NCBI GenBank assembly: GCA_019671135.1
Contig: JAHRHY010000002.1
Location: 3,611,501 to 3,675,500, forward strand
DNA from: Linnemannia hyalina
Taxonomy: Eukaryota; Mortierellomycota; Mortierellomycetes; Mortierellales; Mortierellaceae
Reading direction: 5' to 3'
Length of the DNA stretch: 64,000 nucleotides
Under the pieces are notes generated by a model, which was not told where the DNA came from, made no database searches, and saw only the letters and a program-made list of their open reading frames with translations. The position numbers and the translations under genes are program-made. Of the stretch, positions 12,299-23,084 are shown piece by piece; the stretch's first letter is position 1; every line of letters starts with the position of its first letter.

Positions 12299-12691
12299 CT
12301 AGATTTTATTGTCGTCTTTCTTCAGAGTACAAAAGCGTCGTTCCTGAGAGTTGATGAGGTTGAGGGTGATGGGATGAATGAAAAACAGGGAAGGAAGTTG
12401 AAGGAAAGAGATGAGGTTGAAGAAGTAAAAAGCGACGGTTTATTATCCCTTCAGTGGCTTTTGGTGGCGGTGGGACCCTTCGCTTTGACTCTTTGACTTG
12501 AAGCGCCATTTGAACACGCATCGCACGTGCAGCATGAGCCAAACGCCCACTCTCGACCCATTCAGTTTAGCCGCCTTTTCGATTTTCTTCTTTCCTTCCC
12601 TTTCTACTCCTCTACTCTCCTTCCTCTCCCCCACCAAACACGACACTACACGACACGACACAACACAAACCTCTTCGACACGACTGACGAC
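12299..12691. other. Divergent upstream region, TRAF7-like ligase / EEP protein
   Basis: This region separates two divergent genes and probably contains the missing first exon of the minus-strand ligase. The plus-strand gene's frame is also open upstream to an ATG at 12527, but that segment is low-complexity and C/T-rich, typical of a 5' leader. Confidence 0.45.
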
Positions 12692-13666
12692 ATGACGGAC
12701 AACACCTCTCTCGCGAAGGAGGCCCCCAAAAAACTCGATATCCGCCTCTACACCCACAACATTCGCTACGCAACATCCTACCCTTTCAAAAACGAACTCC
12801 CCTGGCCCCGCCGCGCCCCGCTCGTCATCTCCTCCATCCGCCTCCATGCCCGTCACAACCCGCAATCCCTGATATGCCTCCAAGAAGTCCTCCACTCTCA
12901 ACTCCTCGATATCCTTGAAGGTCTCGGCCCCGAATGGGCCCATGTTGGCGTTGGTCGAGACGATGGTCAAAAGGCTGGGGAGTACTCTCCGATTCTGTTT
13001 CGGTATTCGGTTTGGGCGATTGAGAGGGTGAGGAGTATTTGGTTGTCAGAGACTCCGGAAGTGCCGAGTAAAGGGTGGGATGGGTCGAATAAGCGTATTT
13101 TGACGTCGGTTTTGTTGAGGCATTGGAAGACGGGTGTGGTGGTTTTGGGGTTGAATACTCATTTGGACGATCAGGGAGTTGTGGCGAGGTTGGAGAGCGG
13201 CAAGATTATTCTCAAGCATATTGCGGACCAGCAGCAGCTGTTTCTCTTGGGCCAGCAGCAGCAGCAACAACAACAACAACAACAACAACAACAGCAGCAG
13301 CAGCAACAACTCGGACTCAGCCATGATCAGCAGCAACAACAGAAACCGAGCGAGTTACCGATATTCCTGGCAGGAGATTTCAACAGCACCCCAGACGAAG
13401 AAGCATACAAACACCTCACTACTGATTCCTCCTCCTTGCGCGATTTGAGGAACGTCGTGGGAAAGAGCGAGAGGTATGGCCACGACAATACGTTTACGGG
13501 GTTCGAGAGTCGTCCCATTGACCAGAAGAGGATTGATTTCTTGTTCTTGAGTAAGGGTGGTGGATGGAAGGTTGACGGGTATGGGGTACTGGAGACCCGA
13601 TTTGAGGATGGGGTCTTTTCGAGTGACCACCGACCTGTAGTCGGCGACCTCTCCCTCACCCATTGA
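12692..13666 (+). CDS. Endonuclease/exonuclease/phosphatase (DNase I-fold) family protein with polyglutamine insert
   Basis: This single-exon gene encodes 324 residues from the ATG at 12692. The motifs of the metal-dependent phosphodiesterase fold are in order: LYTHNIRYAT with the strand-1 Asn, LICLQEVL with the catalytic Glu, LGLNTHLDDQG, LAGDFNSTPD with Asp and Asn, and FSSDHRPVVGDL with the catalytic Asp-His pair. All expected catalytic residues are therefore present. It most resembles secreted or cytosolic fungal EEP proteins of unknown substrate. No signal peptide is evident from the chosen start. The ATG at 12527 would add 55 residues of low-complexity sequence and is less likely. Between the HLDD motif and GDFN lies a run of 19 Gln plus a second short Gln run. 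The substrate cannot be told from the sequence. Confidence 0.85.
   Translation: MTDNTSLAKEAPKKLDIRLYTHNIRYATSYPFKNELPWPRRAPLVISSIRLHARHNPQSLICLQEVLHSQLLDILEGLGPEWAHVGVGRDDGQKAGEYSPILFRYSVWAIERVRSIWLSETPEVPSKGWDGSNKRILTSVLLRHWKTGVVVLGLNTHLDDQGVVARLESGKIILKHIADQQQLFLLGQQQQQQQQQQQQQQQQQQQLGLSHDQQQQQKPSELPIFLAGDFNSTPDEEAYKHLTTDSSSLRDLRNVVGKSERYGHDNTFTGFESRPIDQKRIDFLFLSKGGGWKVDGYGVLETRFEDGVFSSDHRPVVGDLSLTH
13253..13309 (+). repeat. CAG/CAA trinucleotide tract encoding 19 glutamines
   Basis: A mixed CAG and CAA run of 57 bases lies in frame inside the EEP gene, in a surface loop between two conserved motifs. A second short Gln run follows at about 13327-13343. The CAA interruptions should make it more stable than a pure CAG run. 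Confidence 0.9.
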
Positions 13667-13892
13667 CAGAGTTCGAATAAATGAATAAATGAATAAATCA
13701 AGTGTGGCTTTTCCCCCTCCTGTCATTTTGCCAGCCTAGTCCTGGGCTGAGATATCAAAAAGTCACTACTCTCTTTTTTCCATCCCTTCAATTCTCACCT
13801 TTTCCCCCTTCAACCTCTCCCTCCCTTTCACACACACATCATCCACATCTCCCCGCACCACATTCCCCACCTAAGCAAACGCAAATCAAAAA

Positions 13893-14836
13893 ATGATGTC
13901 AGAAAGCGAATACGTGACCCTCGAATCCTCAGACGGATTCCAATTCGTCATTCACCGCGAAGTCGCCATGCTTTCCGGCACCGTCAAGAACATGCTCTCC
14001 AGCCCTGGTACTTTATTTTCATACTTCTCAAGAAACCTGAATGCAGTGGGGGGCGGTTTTTTTTGGTGGCGTTACGAGCCAACTTTTTTTTTTTTTTTTT
14101 TTTTGGGCTTGGTCGATTCATAACATGGCAAACTAACTCTTTGACATATCCTTTTTATTTGTTGGTGTATGCGATAGGTCATTTCACGGAATCGACGGAG
14201 GGTGTAATCCAATTCAGAGATATTAAGTATGTTTTTTAGAGGATCCCATTTGAACAGCTCAGGACGGATACATCGACTCCTCGTTTTTTTTTTTGGGATT
14301 TTTCATGAACCAAGTGACGCGCGTGCAATCTCTTGGAATGGAGGGACAGAGCATTGAACAAAACGCCTCCGACCCCCATAAGGAAAGCTCTATATCAATG
14401 ACCCTCACAGGATAACGAATAGCCAGAGAACACCTACTTAACGTACATCATTGATAGGGCAATCATCTTGGAGAAGGTCTGCCAATACTGGTACTACAAG
14501 GTATGTCCCCCCCCCCGCCTAAAATACCACCTCCCTCCTTCGTAACGTATCTTTTCAAAACAAGAAGTAAATGGACATCTCGGCCTAACAAGCCCTTTTC
14601 CTTCTTCATCGTCATGTTTTCTAAATAGGCGCGACACTTGAACTCGGTGACAGAGATTCCACACTTTGAGATCGAACCCGAATACGCACTCGAGACTCTC
14701 ATGGCCGCCGATTTCCTCGACAGTAAGCCACCATCCTGTCTCTCCCTTGATTTTTTTTTTTCACTCATTACTCCTTGTCAAAGCGATGCCTAACTAACAC
14801 AATACTTGAACTGGTTGCTTCAAATTGGTAGCATAA
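13893..14836 (+). CDS. ELC1: Elongin C
   Basis: Elongin C is the SKP1-like adaptor of cullin-type ubiquitin ligases and of the elongin transcription-elongation complex. Five exons (13893-14007, 14178-14226, 14458-14500, 14629-14722, 14832-14836) join in phase to 101 residues. Conserved segments include [55 protein letters not shown] and [12 protein letters not shown], matching animal elongin C throughout its length. The last exon contributes one full codon portion and the stop only (FLDT then TAA). A second ATG lies directly after the first (13896), so the initiation codon is ambiguous by one residue. The introns contain long T runs. Confidence 0.95.
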
Positions 14837-15050
14837 AATTACTGCCAAGCCTGCCACCAACAAAACTCGCCCACAGAATTCTCAGAGACTTGACCACTCC
14901 TCTTACTGGGTCAACTTCTTCTTTCCTGCGCAAATAAACACAATTCATAGCGAAGAAAATAAGATACAAGGAAGGTTTATTACGCGATACAATGGTAAAC
15001 AAAGAAACGAGAAAAAAAAAAAGCAAAAAAGAGACCAAGACTAGGATGGT

Positions 15051-18000
15051 CTATTGTCCGTGATAAAACGTTGAATGGTTGACAGCAACTGGATAACTAG
15101 ATACAATACCAGGAGCCGAAAAGGACGCAGAGCCGTAAGGGAGTTCCAACCCCTGATGTTGCCGCTGGTGTTGGTGATGTTGTTGGTGATGTTGCTGATG
15201 CTGTTGTTGAGGATCCTGCTGCATGTAGCCTTGGTTGTAATGCTCAGAAGACGACGTCGACTCGAGACCGTCCCGTTCAACAGAGCCACCCTTCTGACCG
15301 GCAGCGGCGGCGGCGGCAGCAGCAGCAGCAGCAGCCGCCTTGGCAGCTTTAGCACCCTTTGGCGCCTTGCTCTTGGGCAGCTTCCCTTCGAGCTGCTTCT
15401 GTGCCTGCCGATTCTGTCGAGCAACACTTCTAGAGTACCGAAGACCACAAGCGTTGCAGAGATCCTTCTTTCCAGACTGACCCCGTCTCCACTCAGGAGA
15501 GTTGGTCGTTCCACAGCTCTCACAAGCCTTCTCCTCCTGTGCAACTCGAAGCACATGTCCATTGTGCCCAGTCATCGACGAAGACCCTCCCTCTATCCCT
15601 GTAGAATCCAGATCCTGGTATGACGATGGTGGTGACGACGACGATCCAGAAGACAACGACTTATTCCGAATAGCGGCATCGTGTGCTGGGTGTCGAGGGG
15701 ACGCATTCGGCTTCCGCACCTTGGCATCCTTCTCATTTCCCGACTTGTGAGCGTCCTCGGGGGGTGCCAAATTCGAATGAAGGCGTGCCTCAGCAGTACC
15801 GCCAGACTTTTGTCGGGAATGGGAACCCCGGCTACTATCAGCCCCTGTGACTGTCCTCTGGAAGGAAGGCGACGACGGTGCAAGGGCATGGCCCACCATG
15901 GCTGCAATCGCTGGGTGAGGTGTCGAGGCATGCCATATTGATGGGTTTTCACCAGCAGCACTCGACTTTCCTGACCGCTCTCTTTCCGTCTCGCCGCTGG
16001 CCTTGTAGTCGTTCAAGAAACTGAGAGACTCTTGCATGGCCTCGGGTATTGGTGACGACGTTCCAGAGAGAGAACTGGAGAGTCCCACTGTCCGAGAATA
16101 AGGATGATATGGCGAAGAGTGTGTGCCTGCGGTAGATCGGATAGGACCTGCGGGTGATGGGCTTGGAGTCTGGGCTGAGGTCATGGTCATCTGGCCAGCG
16201 ACTGCATGCTTCAGGAAGGGAGAGACAGAAGGAAGCGATGGGATAATCAAGGGCGAGTTCAACGTAGAGGATGAAGACCCTTGAGTGCCGCTAATTCCGA
16301 AAAGTGACGATCCCAACTGTCCTGGTGATGACAGCAAGCCCAGTCCTGAGATGTGATCCGCTGGGGACCCTGACTCAAACGTGGAACCAAAGAGCCGTTG
16401 TCCTGGAGATGGTGTCGCAAGCTGCTGTCCGCTCTGCGTTACTGCCATAGATGTCGTTGGCGAACCTGTCACCGTCCAAGAGTTGTTGGTGGGAGTCGAG
16501 GGCGAGGTTTGGAAGCAGGCAAAGATTATATGGCCATAGGGGATGAAGACAGATTCGACTTGGTAGGACGGCTCCGGGTGCGATGGACTGAGACTGGGCA
16601 GGGCATGTTTTGAGCAGAACCGCTTTAGACATGTCGTGTTGTCGAGTGCGTCGGATGGGATATGGTGGGACTTGACAATTTGGGTATAGAGTTCCGGGTT
16701 GTAGGCCATAGTTCCCGCATCCGGAGAGTTGGGACCTGGCTCGGGCCAAGTCAGGAGCAGATTGCGATTGAGGGAGTCGTAGAGTTGGAAAATGCGTTTG
16801 GTTTTGCTATCGGACGGTTTTCGTGGTGGGGAAGACGGTGGAGAGCCATTGTCGGAAAGCGATCCGTGCGATCCTGAAGCCTTGCTGTTCCTTGTCTTGA
16901 GTGACTCTTGCAGATCCCGAAGAATCTCGGGGGCCAAGGTCTAGAACCCGAAAAAAATTAGCGCGAACAGCGAAATTAGGTGGGAGGTGGATTAGAAAAG
17001 GGTCGATGTGGTAAGATGAATAGGAGAGAGGAAAGTGAAGAGAGCTCAACAAAAAAACAATGCGTAAGTAATATTAAATGATAAATGAACTTACTGGCAA
17101 GGACTCCTTCGATTCTCCACAGATGCCGTTGGACCAAAACCCCTTGTAGAGACCCTCTATTTGATTACGAACCATGGCCATCGTTAGAGTTTTGAGTTTT
17201 CTCATTTCCTTCCTTCCTTACTCCTGCGGATGTGATCGAGAGCACTTTTTTTCTTTTCTTTTACTACCAGCCCATATGTCGGAAACCCAAAGGGAACGTT
17301 CGTCATCTTTAGAAAAGTGCACTTACGACCATCGATGTGAAAGAACCCAAGGACAACCTCGTCGCTGACAACGTTCATGACTACATCCAGGATCATGAAC
17401 TCGTCCTCCTCGCCATTCAGAAAGATATCCTCGTAGTCCTTGCAGCCCTCGCTCTCTGTCCCGTCTTCTCCTCTTCCCGGCTGGGATCCCGGCACTGTTG
17501 ATGACGCTGCGGAGAGGGATGACAGTCTATCGCCGCCGCTGCTGTTGTTGTTATTATGACTGTTGTAGTCATCTCCTTTTGCACTGCTGTCGCTGTTGTT
17601 GCTCTGCAGCCCGTTGAGTCCGAGTCCTCTGGAGGAGAGACCGCCCTCGTTGGCTGCGACGAGAAGGGCGGCTGCTGAGGCTGAGGCTGATCCAGGCGAT
17701 TCAGGCTGACGTGCAAGCTTGCGCTGCTTCCATTCCGGACATACATTTCTGAATCGACACCTATTTGTGCACAAGGTAGTTCGTGTTGTTGCGTGATTGA
17801 ATAAGCAAGGGGTGCACATCAAACAAAGAGAAAATGTAAAATAGAGAGTCGACGGGAAGGAAGGACGTAAACGAGAGAAGAGAAGGCAAAGGTCATTCAT
17901 TAGCCAACTGTTGTTTATGAAAGCGGATGAACACTTTCAAGGAAGAAAAACGAAGTAGATCACCCAGTGTCGCACAACCGAGCTTTTTGTTTTGTTCCAT

Positions 18001-18604
18001 TCTTGGTCCCTGGCAGAGCAAACAGCAATATACTAAAAAAAAAAAAGTCTCCGAGCAGTACCCATGCTGCTGTTGCTTCTCTGCTGCCGTTGTTGTTGTT
18101 GTTTGTTGTCTGGGGTCTGTTTGTTGTGCGCATGTGTGTCAGCATGTGTTCGAGTGTGTACGTAGTTTGCGGGGTGTATCGCATCGTATTGTATGTCGCT
18201 TGTTGCTCGAAACTTCTGTTCCTGTTATATCTGCCTCTTTGTAAATCCTTCACTAGAAACACCCTCACTTACCGAGTGACACTTCCGTAGAGGTTATGAA
18301 CATCCATAAAGGCATTCAGATCCTTCCGGGCTAATTTGGCCTCGTCTGGATGGATATAATCAAAGAAGGATTTGCCAAGGAGCTCTTTGTATTTGGCAGA
18401 GACGGCTCGTTGGACGGAAGAGGAGAGGTAGATGAATTTGAGGTCGCCATAGGTCATCAGTGCCCAGAAACAATGCACTGGTTCTGAGGCAGGTGTTGCT
18501 GAGGTTGATGTTGTGGTTGTGGAAGGTGTTGGCTGCGGTGGTTTCTGTGGACTAGGTTGTTGTTGGTATGATGAAGGGTGTTGTTGGTTGTTGTGGTGGT
18601 CCAT
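15051..18604 (-). CDS. PAS-domain GATA zinc-finger transcription factor (WC-2-like)
   Basis: Four exons (18273-18604, 17327-17760, 17095-17156, 15051-16940) join in phase to 905 residues. A Gln/Pro/Thr-rich N-terminus precedes a PAS domain, whose first half runs from FWALMTYGDLKFIYLSSSV to FDYIHPDEA. The second half is FMILDVVMNVVSDEVVLGFFH. The halves are separated by an insert of about 120 residues rich in Ser, Asn and Gly. Near residue 760-800 lies a GATA finger CESC-x18-CNAC with SPEWRRG. An 18-residue loop is characteristic of the white-collar class. The tail holds a polyalanine run and His/Gln-rich repeats. This PAS plus GATA order is that of WC-2, the partner of the blue-light receptor WC-1. 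No LOV photoreceptor motif is visible, so it is not itself a WC-1. A light-signalling role is an inference. Confidence 0.85.
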
Positions 18605-19449
18605 GGCCAAGTGGAGTATGTGGGTTGGGAGTAAGTGAGTGCGATATATTATTAACGGGTTGCTTGGTATGAGGAGGAGGAGGAAGGAGGAGGAGGAGGA
18701 GGAGGAGGTGAAGTGGGCGATGTGAAGGTGTATGTGTATGATATGGCGGGAGAGATACAAAATGGTGCAAAGGGAAGAGAGGGAAGAGAGGGAAGAGTGA
18801 GGAAGGAGGGGAAGGAAGGAAGAAGAAGAAAAAAAGAGGGAACTAAGAGAAGACAGAAAATAAATGAGAAATCAACCCCCACTCACTCCTCGCTAACACC
18901 ACAACACCACTCCTCCAAATGCAATCCTCTGCCTTTTCGCCCTGTGAACAACAAAGGCAAACAGGCGAAATACAGATATGCATTCACTCCCACAGAAAAC
19001 AGAAAAGCAACAGGCCACACACATCCACACATCAACAAAACAAACAGGCCACCATAGTAGCACACAGCAACCGAGAACTGGAATTTCGTGCCGTTTTGCG
19101 CATGGCTACAGACAGTATGAGCGAGATACGTATGTTGTGTACTCAATAATTAGAAAGAGAGCAAAAGCCGTACACGCACACATAATCAACGACAGGCATC
19201 AAGATAACAAACGACAACTCCCTCCCTTCCTCCCCCTTCAAATTGTGTGGATGAATGTGTGGAGTCAGAACTGTCTGTCCTTCTGCGTGTCTCGGTCTGT
19301 CGGGGTCAGCTCGGTCGCTCTCAGTGGACAATCATACACGTGATGATTCGTTCAATTGTCATTTAGGAGCAATTTCTGTTGATTGGACGTTCAACGCGTC
19401 GCTTGAAAAGAAAATAAAAAATACTATCTTCAAACCCCACCTCGCCTCT
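18605..19449. other. Intergenic: upstream of the PAS-GATA gene
   Basis: The first 280 bp hold long GGA/GAA-rich purine tracts on the plus strand, which are pyrimidine tracts on the transcribed side of the PAS-GATA gene. The remainder is AC-rich and has no convincing open frame. A leader or promoter is likely; no gene is seen. Confidence 0.45.
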
Positions 19450-19638
19450 TCAGTACCTTCCCTCCTCAAACTTTTGGTTATCACCCTTATTCTTCTTCTT
19501 CTTCTTATCATCATCATCCTTCTTGCTGGCTTGACGACCTTTGGCACTCTTCTTCTTGGATGACGACTCGGCCTCAATCTCCTTGGGATCAGACCCTTCA
19601 ACAGGGACATCATCCTGGGGTGCAGTCCTGAATCCCAC
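19450..19638 (-). other. In-frame Lys/Asp-rich open frame directly after the PRB1 TAG stop
   Basis: The codon after the PRB1 stop (TAG at 19639-19641) begins 62 sense codons in the same frame, ending TGA at 19450-19452. The encoded sequence starts VGFRTAPQDDVPVEG and continues with SSSKKKSAKGRQASKK and a DDDDKKKKK block. It could be 3' UTR, an alternatively spliced C-terminal exon using the TAG as acceptor, or a readthrough extension. See the findings. Confidence 0.5.
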
Positions 19639-22069
19639 CTAGATATCCTCCAACTTGTTATACAGCAGAGAATGAGGGGTTCTCGAGTCGGATTTTTTTA
19701 ACCCTGTAATCACATCGGGGGTTGCATGCCGCAAGATGTCCGAGTACAGCTCTCGGGCATTATTATAGGTGCTGCCTGCTCCCAGGAACAATGCCGCGAC
19801 TCCTGTCACGTGAGGGGCTGCCATGCTAATTTGGAAAGGGAGAAAGATTAAGTGTTAATCAAAAAGAAGGTTCAAAACAGCAGGTAAGAATACACAGCAA
19901 TTTAGAGAAAGGTACCTGGTGCCGTCGAGGATATGTGCAGAGGTGCGGGAATGAATCCAATCCGAAGGAATGCCGGAACCAGGCGCAAAAATCTTGACAC
20001 AAGACCCCGTACAACTATACCACCCAATCTTGTCCCCCCGATCCGATCCACCCACCGCAAACGCCTCTTCCACACCCGCAGGCGAGTACTGACAGGCGTC
20101 GTCACCCGAGTTGCCCGCAGCCACAAAGAATGGCAATCCATGGCGCGTCACAGCCAGGCGGACCGCATCGTTAACAGCTCGAGAGAATTCTCCGCCCAAG
20201 GACATGTTGATGACTTTTTTGGGGTTGGGGTTGTTGACGGCGTGCTGGATCACGAAATTGATGCCGGCGAGGACTTGGGAGGTGGAGCCCTGGCCTTCGG
20301 AATCGAGGACTTTGACTGCGTTGATGCGTGCGCGCTTGGCTACTCCGTACCGGTATCCTGCCACAATTCCTGCCACATGCGTTCCTATTTTTCATTTTGT
20401 GTTGTCAACATATCAGAATGTTGGTGTCAAGGCAGTTAGAAGACAAATAGAAAAAGAAAGGGTGAGCAAAACCATCAGACTAACAACACAAATGAACATA
20501 TCAGAGAACGAATAAACCTTACCATGACCACAGGTGTCACCTCGAGGCTCGCGATTGACAAAATTGGCGATGGTGGTAGCACGTCCACCAAAATCCGCGT
20601 GGTCTTCATAGACACCAGAATCGATAATGTAAACATCCACATCCGCGCTGTTGTGAATACAGACAAAGAGCAGTTGAGTTGGCAGGGCGAAGATGACAGA
20701 TGGTTGGCTGCACGAAACAATTAATTTTTGATCCATTGCCAATCAAAGACACTTACCCCGCAGAGGACATGTAGGTGTAGTCTCTCTGAGTATCCCGGTG
20801 TCTCTGAGCAATACGCGACAGACCCCAGCTAGGCGCCTTGACGGTGACGTAATTAAAACCGACACCGCGACCATTGATAATCGCATCCGCCTCAAAGCGA
20901 CCCGTCTCGTTCTTGAACGGAGGCACCGCCTGGTCTCCAAACGAAGCATTAATAGCGTGATCCAGGGCCTCCTCCCGGTCTTCAAAAATCTCCTCTATAA
21001 TCACCTCATCCTCATCGCGTGCCTGAGACTTTGGTTCATATCCCCAGGCCCACATCATGGTGTCCTCCTCCACATACTCGACCTCATCGTGCGACTCGAG
21101 CTCCTTTAAGAACTCTGCCGAGAATTGGCCCGCATATCCCTTCCATGTCCCAAAGTCGTATTCATGGTCAACTTGGTTAGGAATGTACTCTTCCTTCGGA
21201 ATCTCGTCTTGACCACTCTCCTCGCCCTGACGTCGTTCGGTCTCGTCACCCTTAGGGGGGAGACGAGATAGACGATTGTGCTCCTCGATCTTGGAACGAA
21301 GGTTCACTAAAGGTTTAGACGAGGATATGTGTTTTGGAAATTGTAGAGTAGACCATGAATCCGAGAGAATAACAAGAAGGGGGTGAGAGTATGTGTGAAA
21401 GGGAGGAAGAAAAAAAAATAGGAGGTTGGATTAGATTCTTCCCTCACAGGCTAATTCCACGCTTGCTTCCCCCCTGTTTATCCTTCACTCTTGTTTGCTC
21501 CACTCCATTCTTTTGTCCAACACAATTTATGTCTGCGTGGATTCTGGACCCTCTCTTCAGGTTTGCGGTGGACAAACATGGCAACAAGACACGCCATCCT
21601 TCTCATGCATCATTCACCCAAACCCCAATTCCACAGCTCAATCAGCAAGGAGAGACTTACGTGACGAGAATTCAGCTCCGTTCTTTAACTTGACAATGTA
21701 CTTGTGAGGGAGAACAGCTCCACGCTGACGACCGCGGGGTCCAGAACGCGACTGGGTCTGTCCGTCAGCAGTCGTCCTCAGACCAGGACCAATGTTAACC
21801 ACCTCCTGTCGTCCGTCAATATCGTATCCGCGGGTTGCCTTCTTAGAAATGTCAAACACATATGACTGCGATGGGTCAGCCTCCTCGGCCTGTTCTTCCT
21901 GCTCCCTGTTCTTTTTGTTGGCGTCATTGTTGGCTGAAGGTGTTGTGGCCTCTTGGTCGCTGGGAACCGCGAGGACTTGTTGTTGCGCGTTTCCTCCGAC
22001 TGGTGCATCGGCCGCCAGTGCCATGCTCGCCAGAGCCAGGCTGAGCAGCAAGATCAATTGAGGCTTCAT
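19639..22069 (-). CDS. PRB1: Vacuolar subtilisin-type serine protease (proteinase B-like)
   Basis: This is an S8A subtilase precursor. Exons 21661-22069, 20757-21306, 20523-20647, 19916-20384 and 19639-19825 join in phase to 579 residues. The N-terminal signal peptide is MKPQLILLLSLALASMALAA. A propeptide inhibitor (I9-type) domain follows, with YIVKLKNGAEF. The catalytic triad is complete: Asp in DVYIIDSGVYEDH, His in CGHGTHVAG, Ser in GTSMAAPHV. The oxyanion Asn lies in FVAAGNSGDDA. The propeptide is long, with an acidic region (DEDEVIIEE), as in vacuolar rather than secreted subtilases. Each catalytic residue sits close to an intron. The mature chain ends SLLYNKLEDI, near where yeast proteinase B ends, at a TAG stop. 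Confidence 0.92.
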
Positions 22070-23084
22070 AGTTGCGCTGTGTACGTGCCGAGTTAACGAG
22101 GTAGATTTGTGCTGAGTGAGAAGATGAGGAGCTGTACTGGGTAGTAGATAGAGGGAGGTATCAGTTGTTGGGAAGGAAGAATAAAAGAAAGGGAAAAGGC
22201 GAAAGAGGTTGCTCTTTTGTAGACAACGAAGAAAACAATAAGGGGGAGAATGATGTAGACAAGGAGAATGTCGAAATGGATGACCGGTCAATTTAGAGCA
22301 GGGAGTACAGCAGAGGGAAATCTTTGGAGAGGAGAACAGGAGAACGATCCTTTCTTGTGCCTACTGCGCCTATGAACAGAGCACGCTCCACATTCAAAAT
22401 AAAATGCATTTTCAACTCTTGTTAGTGTGTCAGCAACAGCCATTTCACAAAATAACACACACGCACACACACACACACACACGCAAGGTAATAAACATGC
22501 TGTCGTCTTTAATAGGGTTCTTCTGTGTGTCCTGTTTTCCGGAGGCAGACACTATAAAGCCCACGTACGTCTTCCTCCGGAACAACACAGCCCTTGTGGG
22601 GGAGATGTAGCTTGTGAGGAAATCACTTGAGGTCCATGAGTGAATGGAATGTTCAAATGAGGCGAAACTGCGGTAAGAGGAGGAAGCAAAAGAACGAGTG
22701 AGAGAGAGAGAGAGAGAGAGAAGGCGTGCGACGAATGAAAGCACACACACACGGATTGGATGAGGACAAGACAAAAACAAGAGAGATGGGCTGAATGAGT
22801 GAGTGTGCGAGTCGCTTGGAAGTAAGCAACAAGCAGCCTTGTTAACGAAAAGAAAAGGTCTCCCACAAGGCAAGGGTTGGCCAAAGCTTTTTTTTTTCGA
22901 GGAGGATGTATAAATAAGCCTTTTGATTTCTCATCTTTTCTTACCTTCCTCTTTATTCACCTTTGCTCATATATTCACCTGTCCGTCCGTCAGGATTTCG
23001 CGAACACAGTTCCCTGGATAAGCAACACGATCGCAACGCACTCTTTACAGGAACACAGGAACAAAGTGCAAGCACATAAAAAAT
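22070..23084. other. Divergent upstream region, PRB1 / polo-like kinase gene
   Basis: The 1 kb spacer holds an AC microsatellite at about 22456-22483, a GA run at about 22697-22722, and a TATA-like box near 22909. Open frames across it are low-complexity and are not supported as genes. Confidence 0.5.
22909..22916 (+). promoter_or_regulatory. TATA-like box of the polo-like kinase gene
   Basis: The octamer TATAAATA lies 169 bp before the ATG at 23085 and is followed by a pyrimidine-rich leader. The distance leaves room for a 5' UTR of roughly 100-140 nt. The assignment is by motif and position only. Confidence 0.5.
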
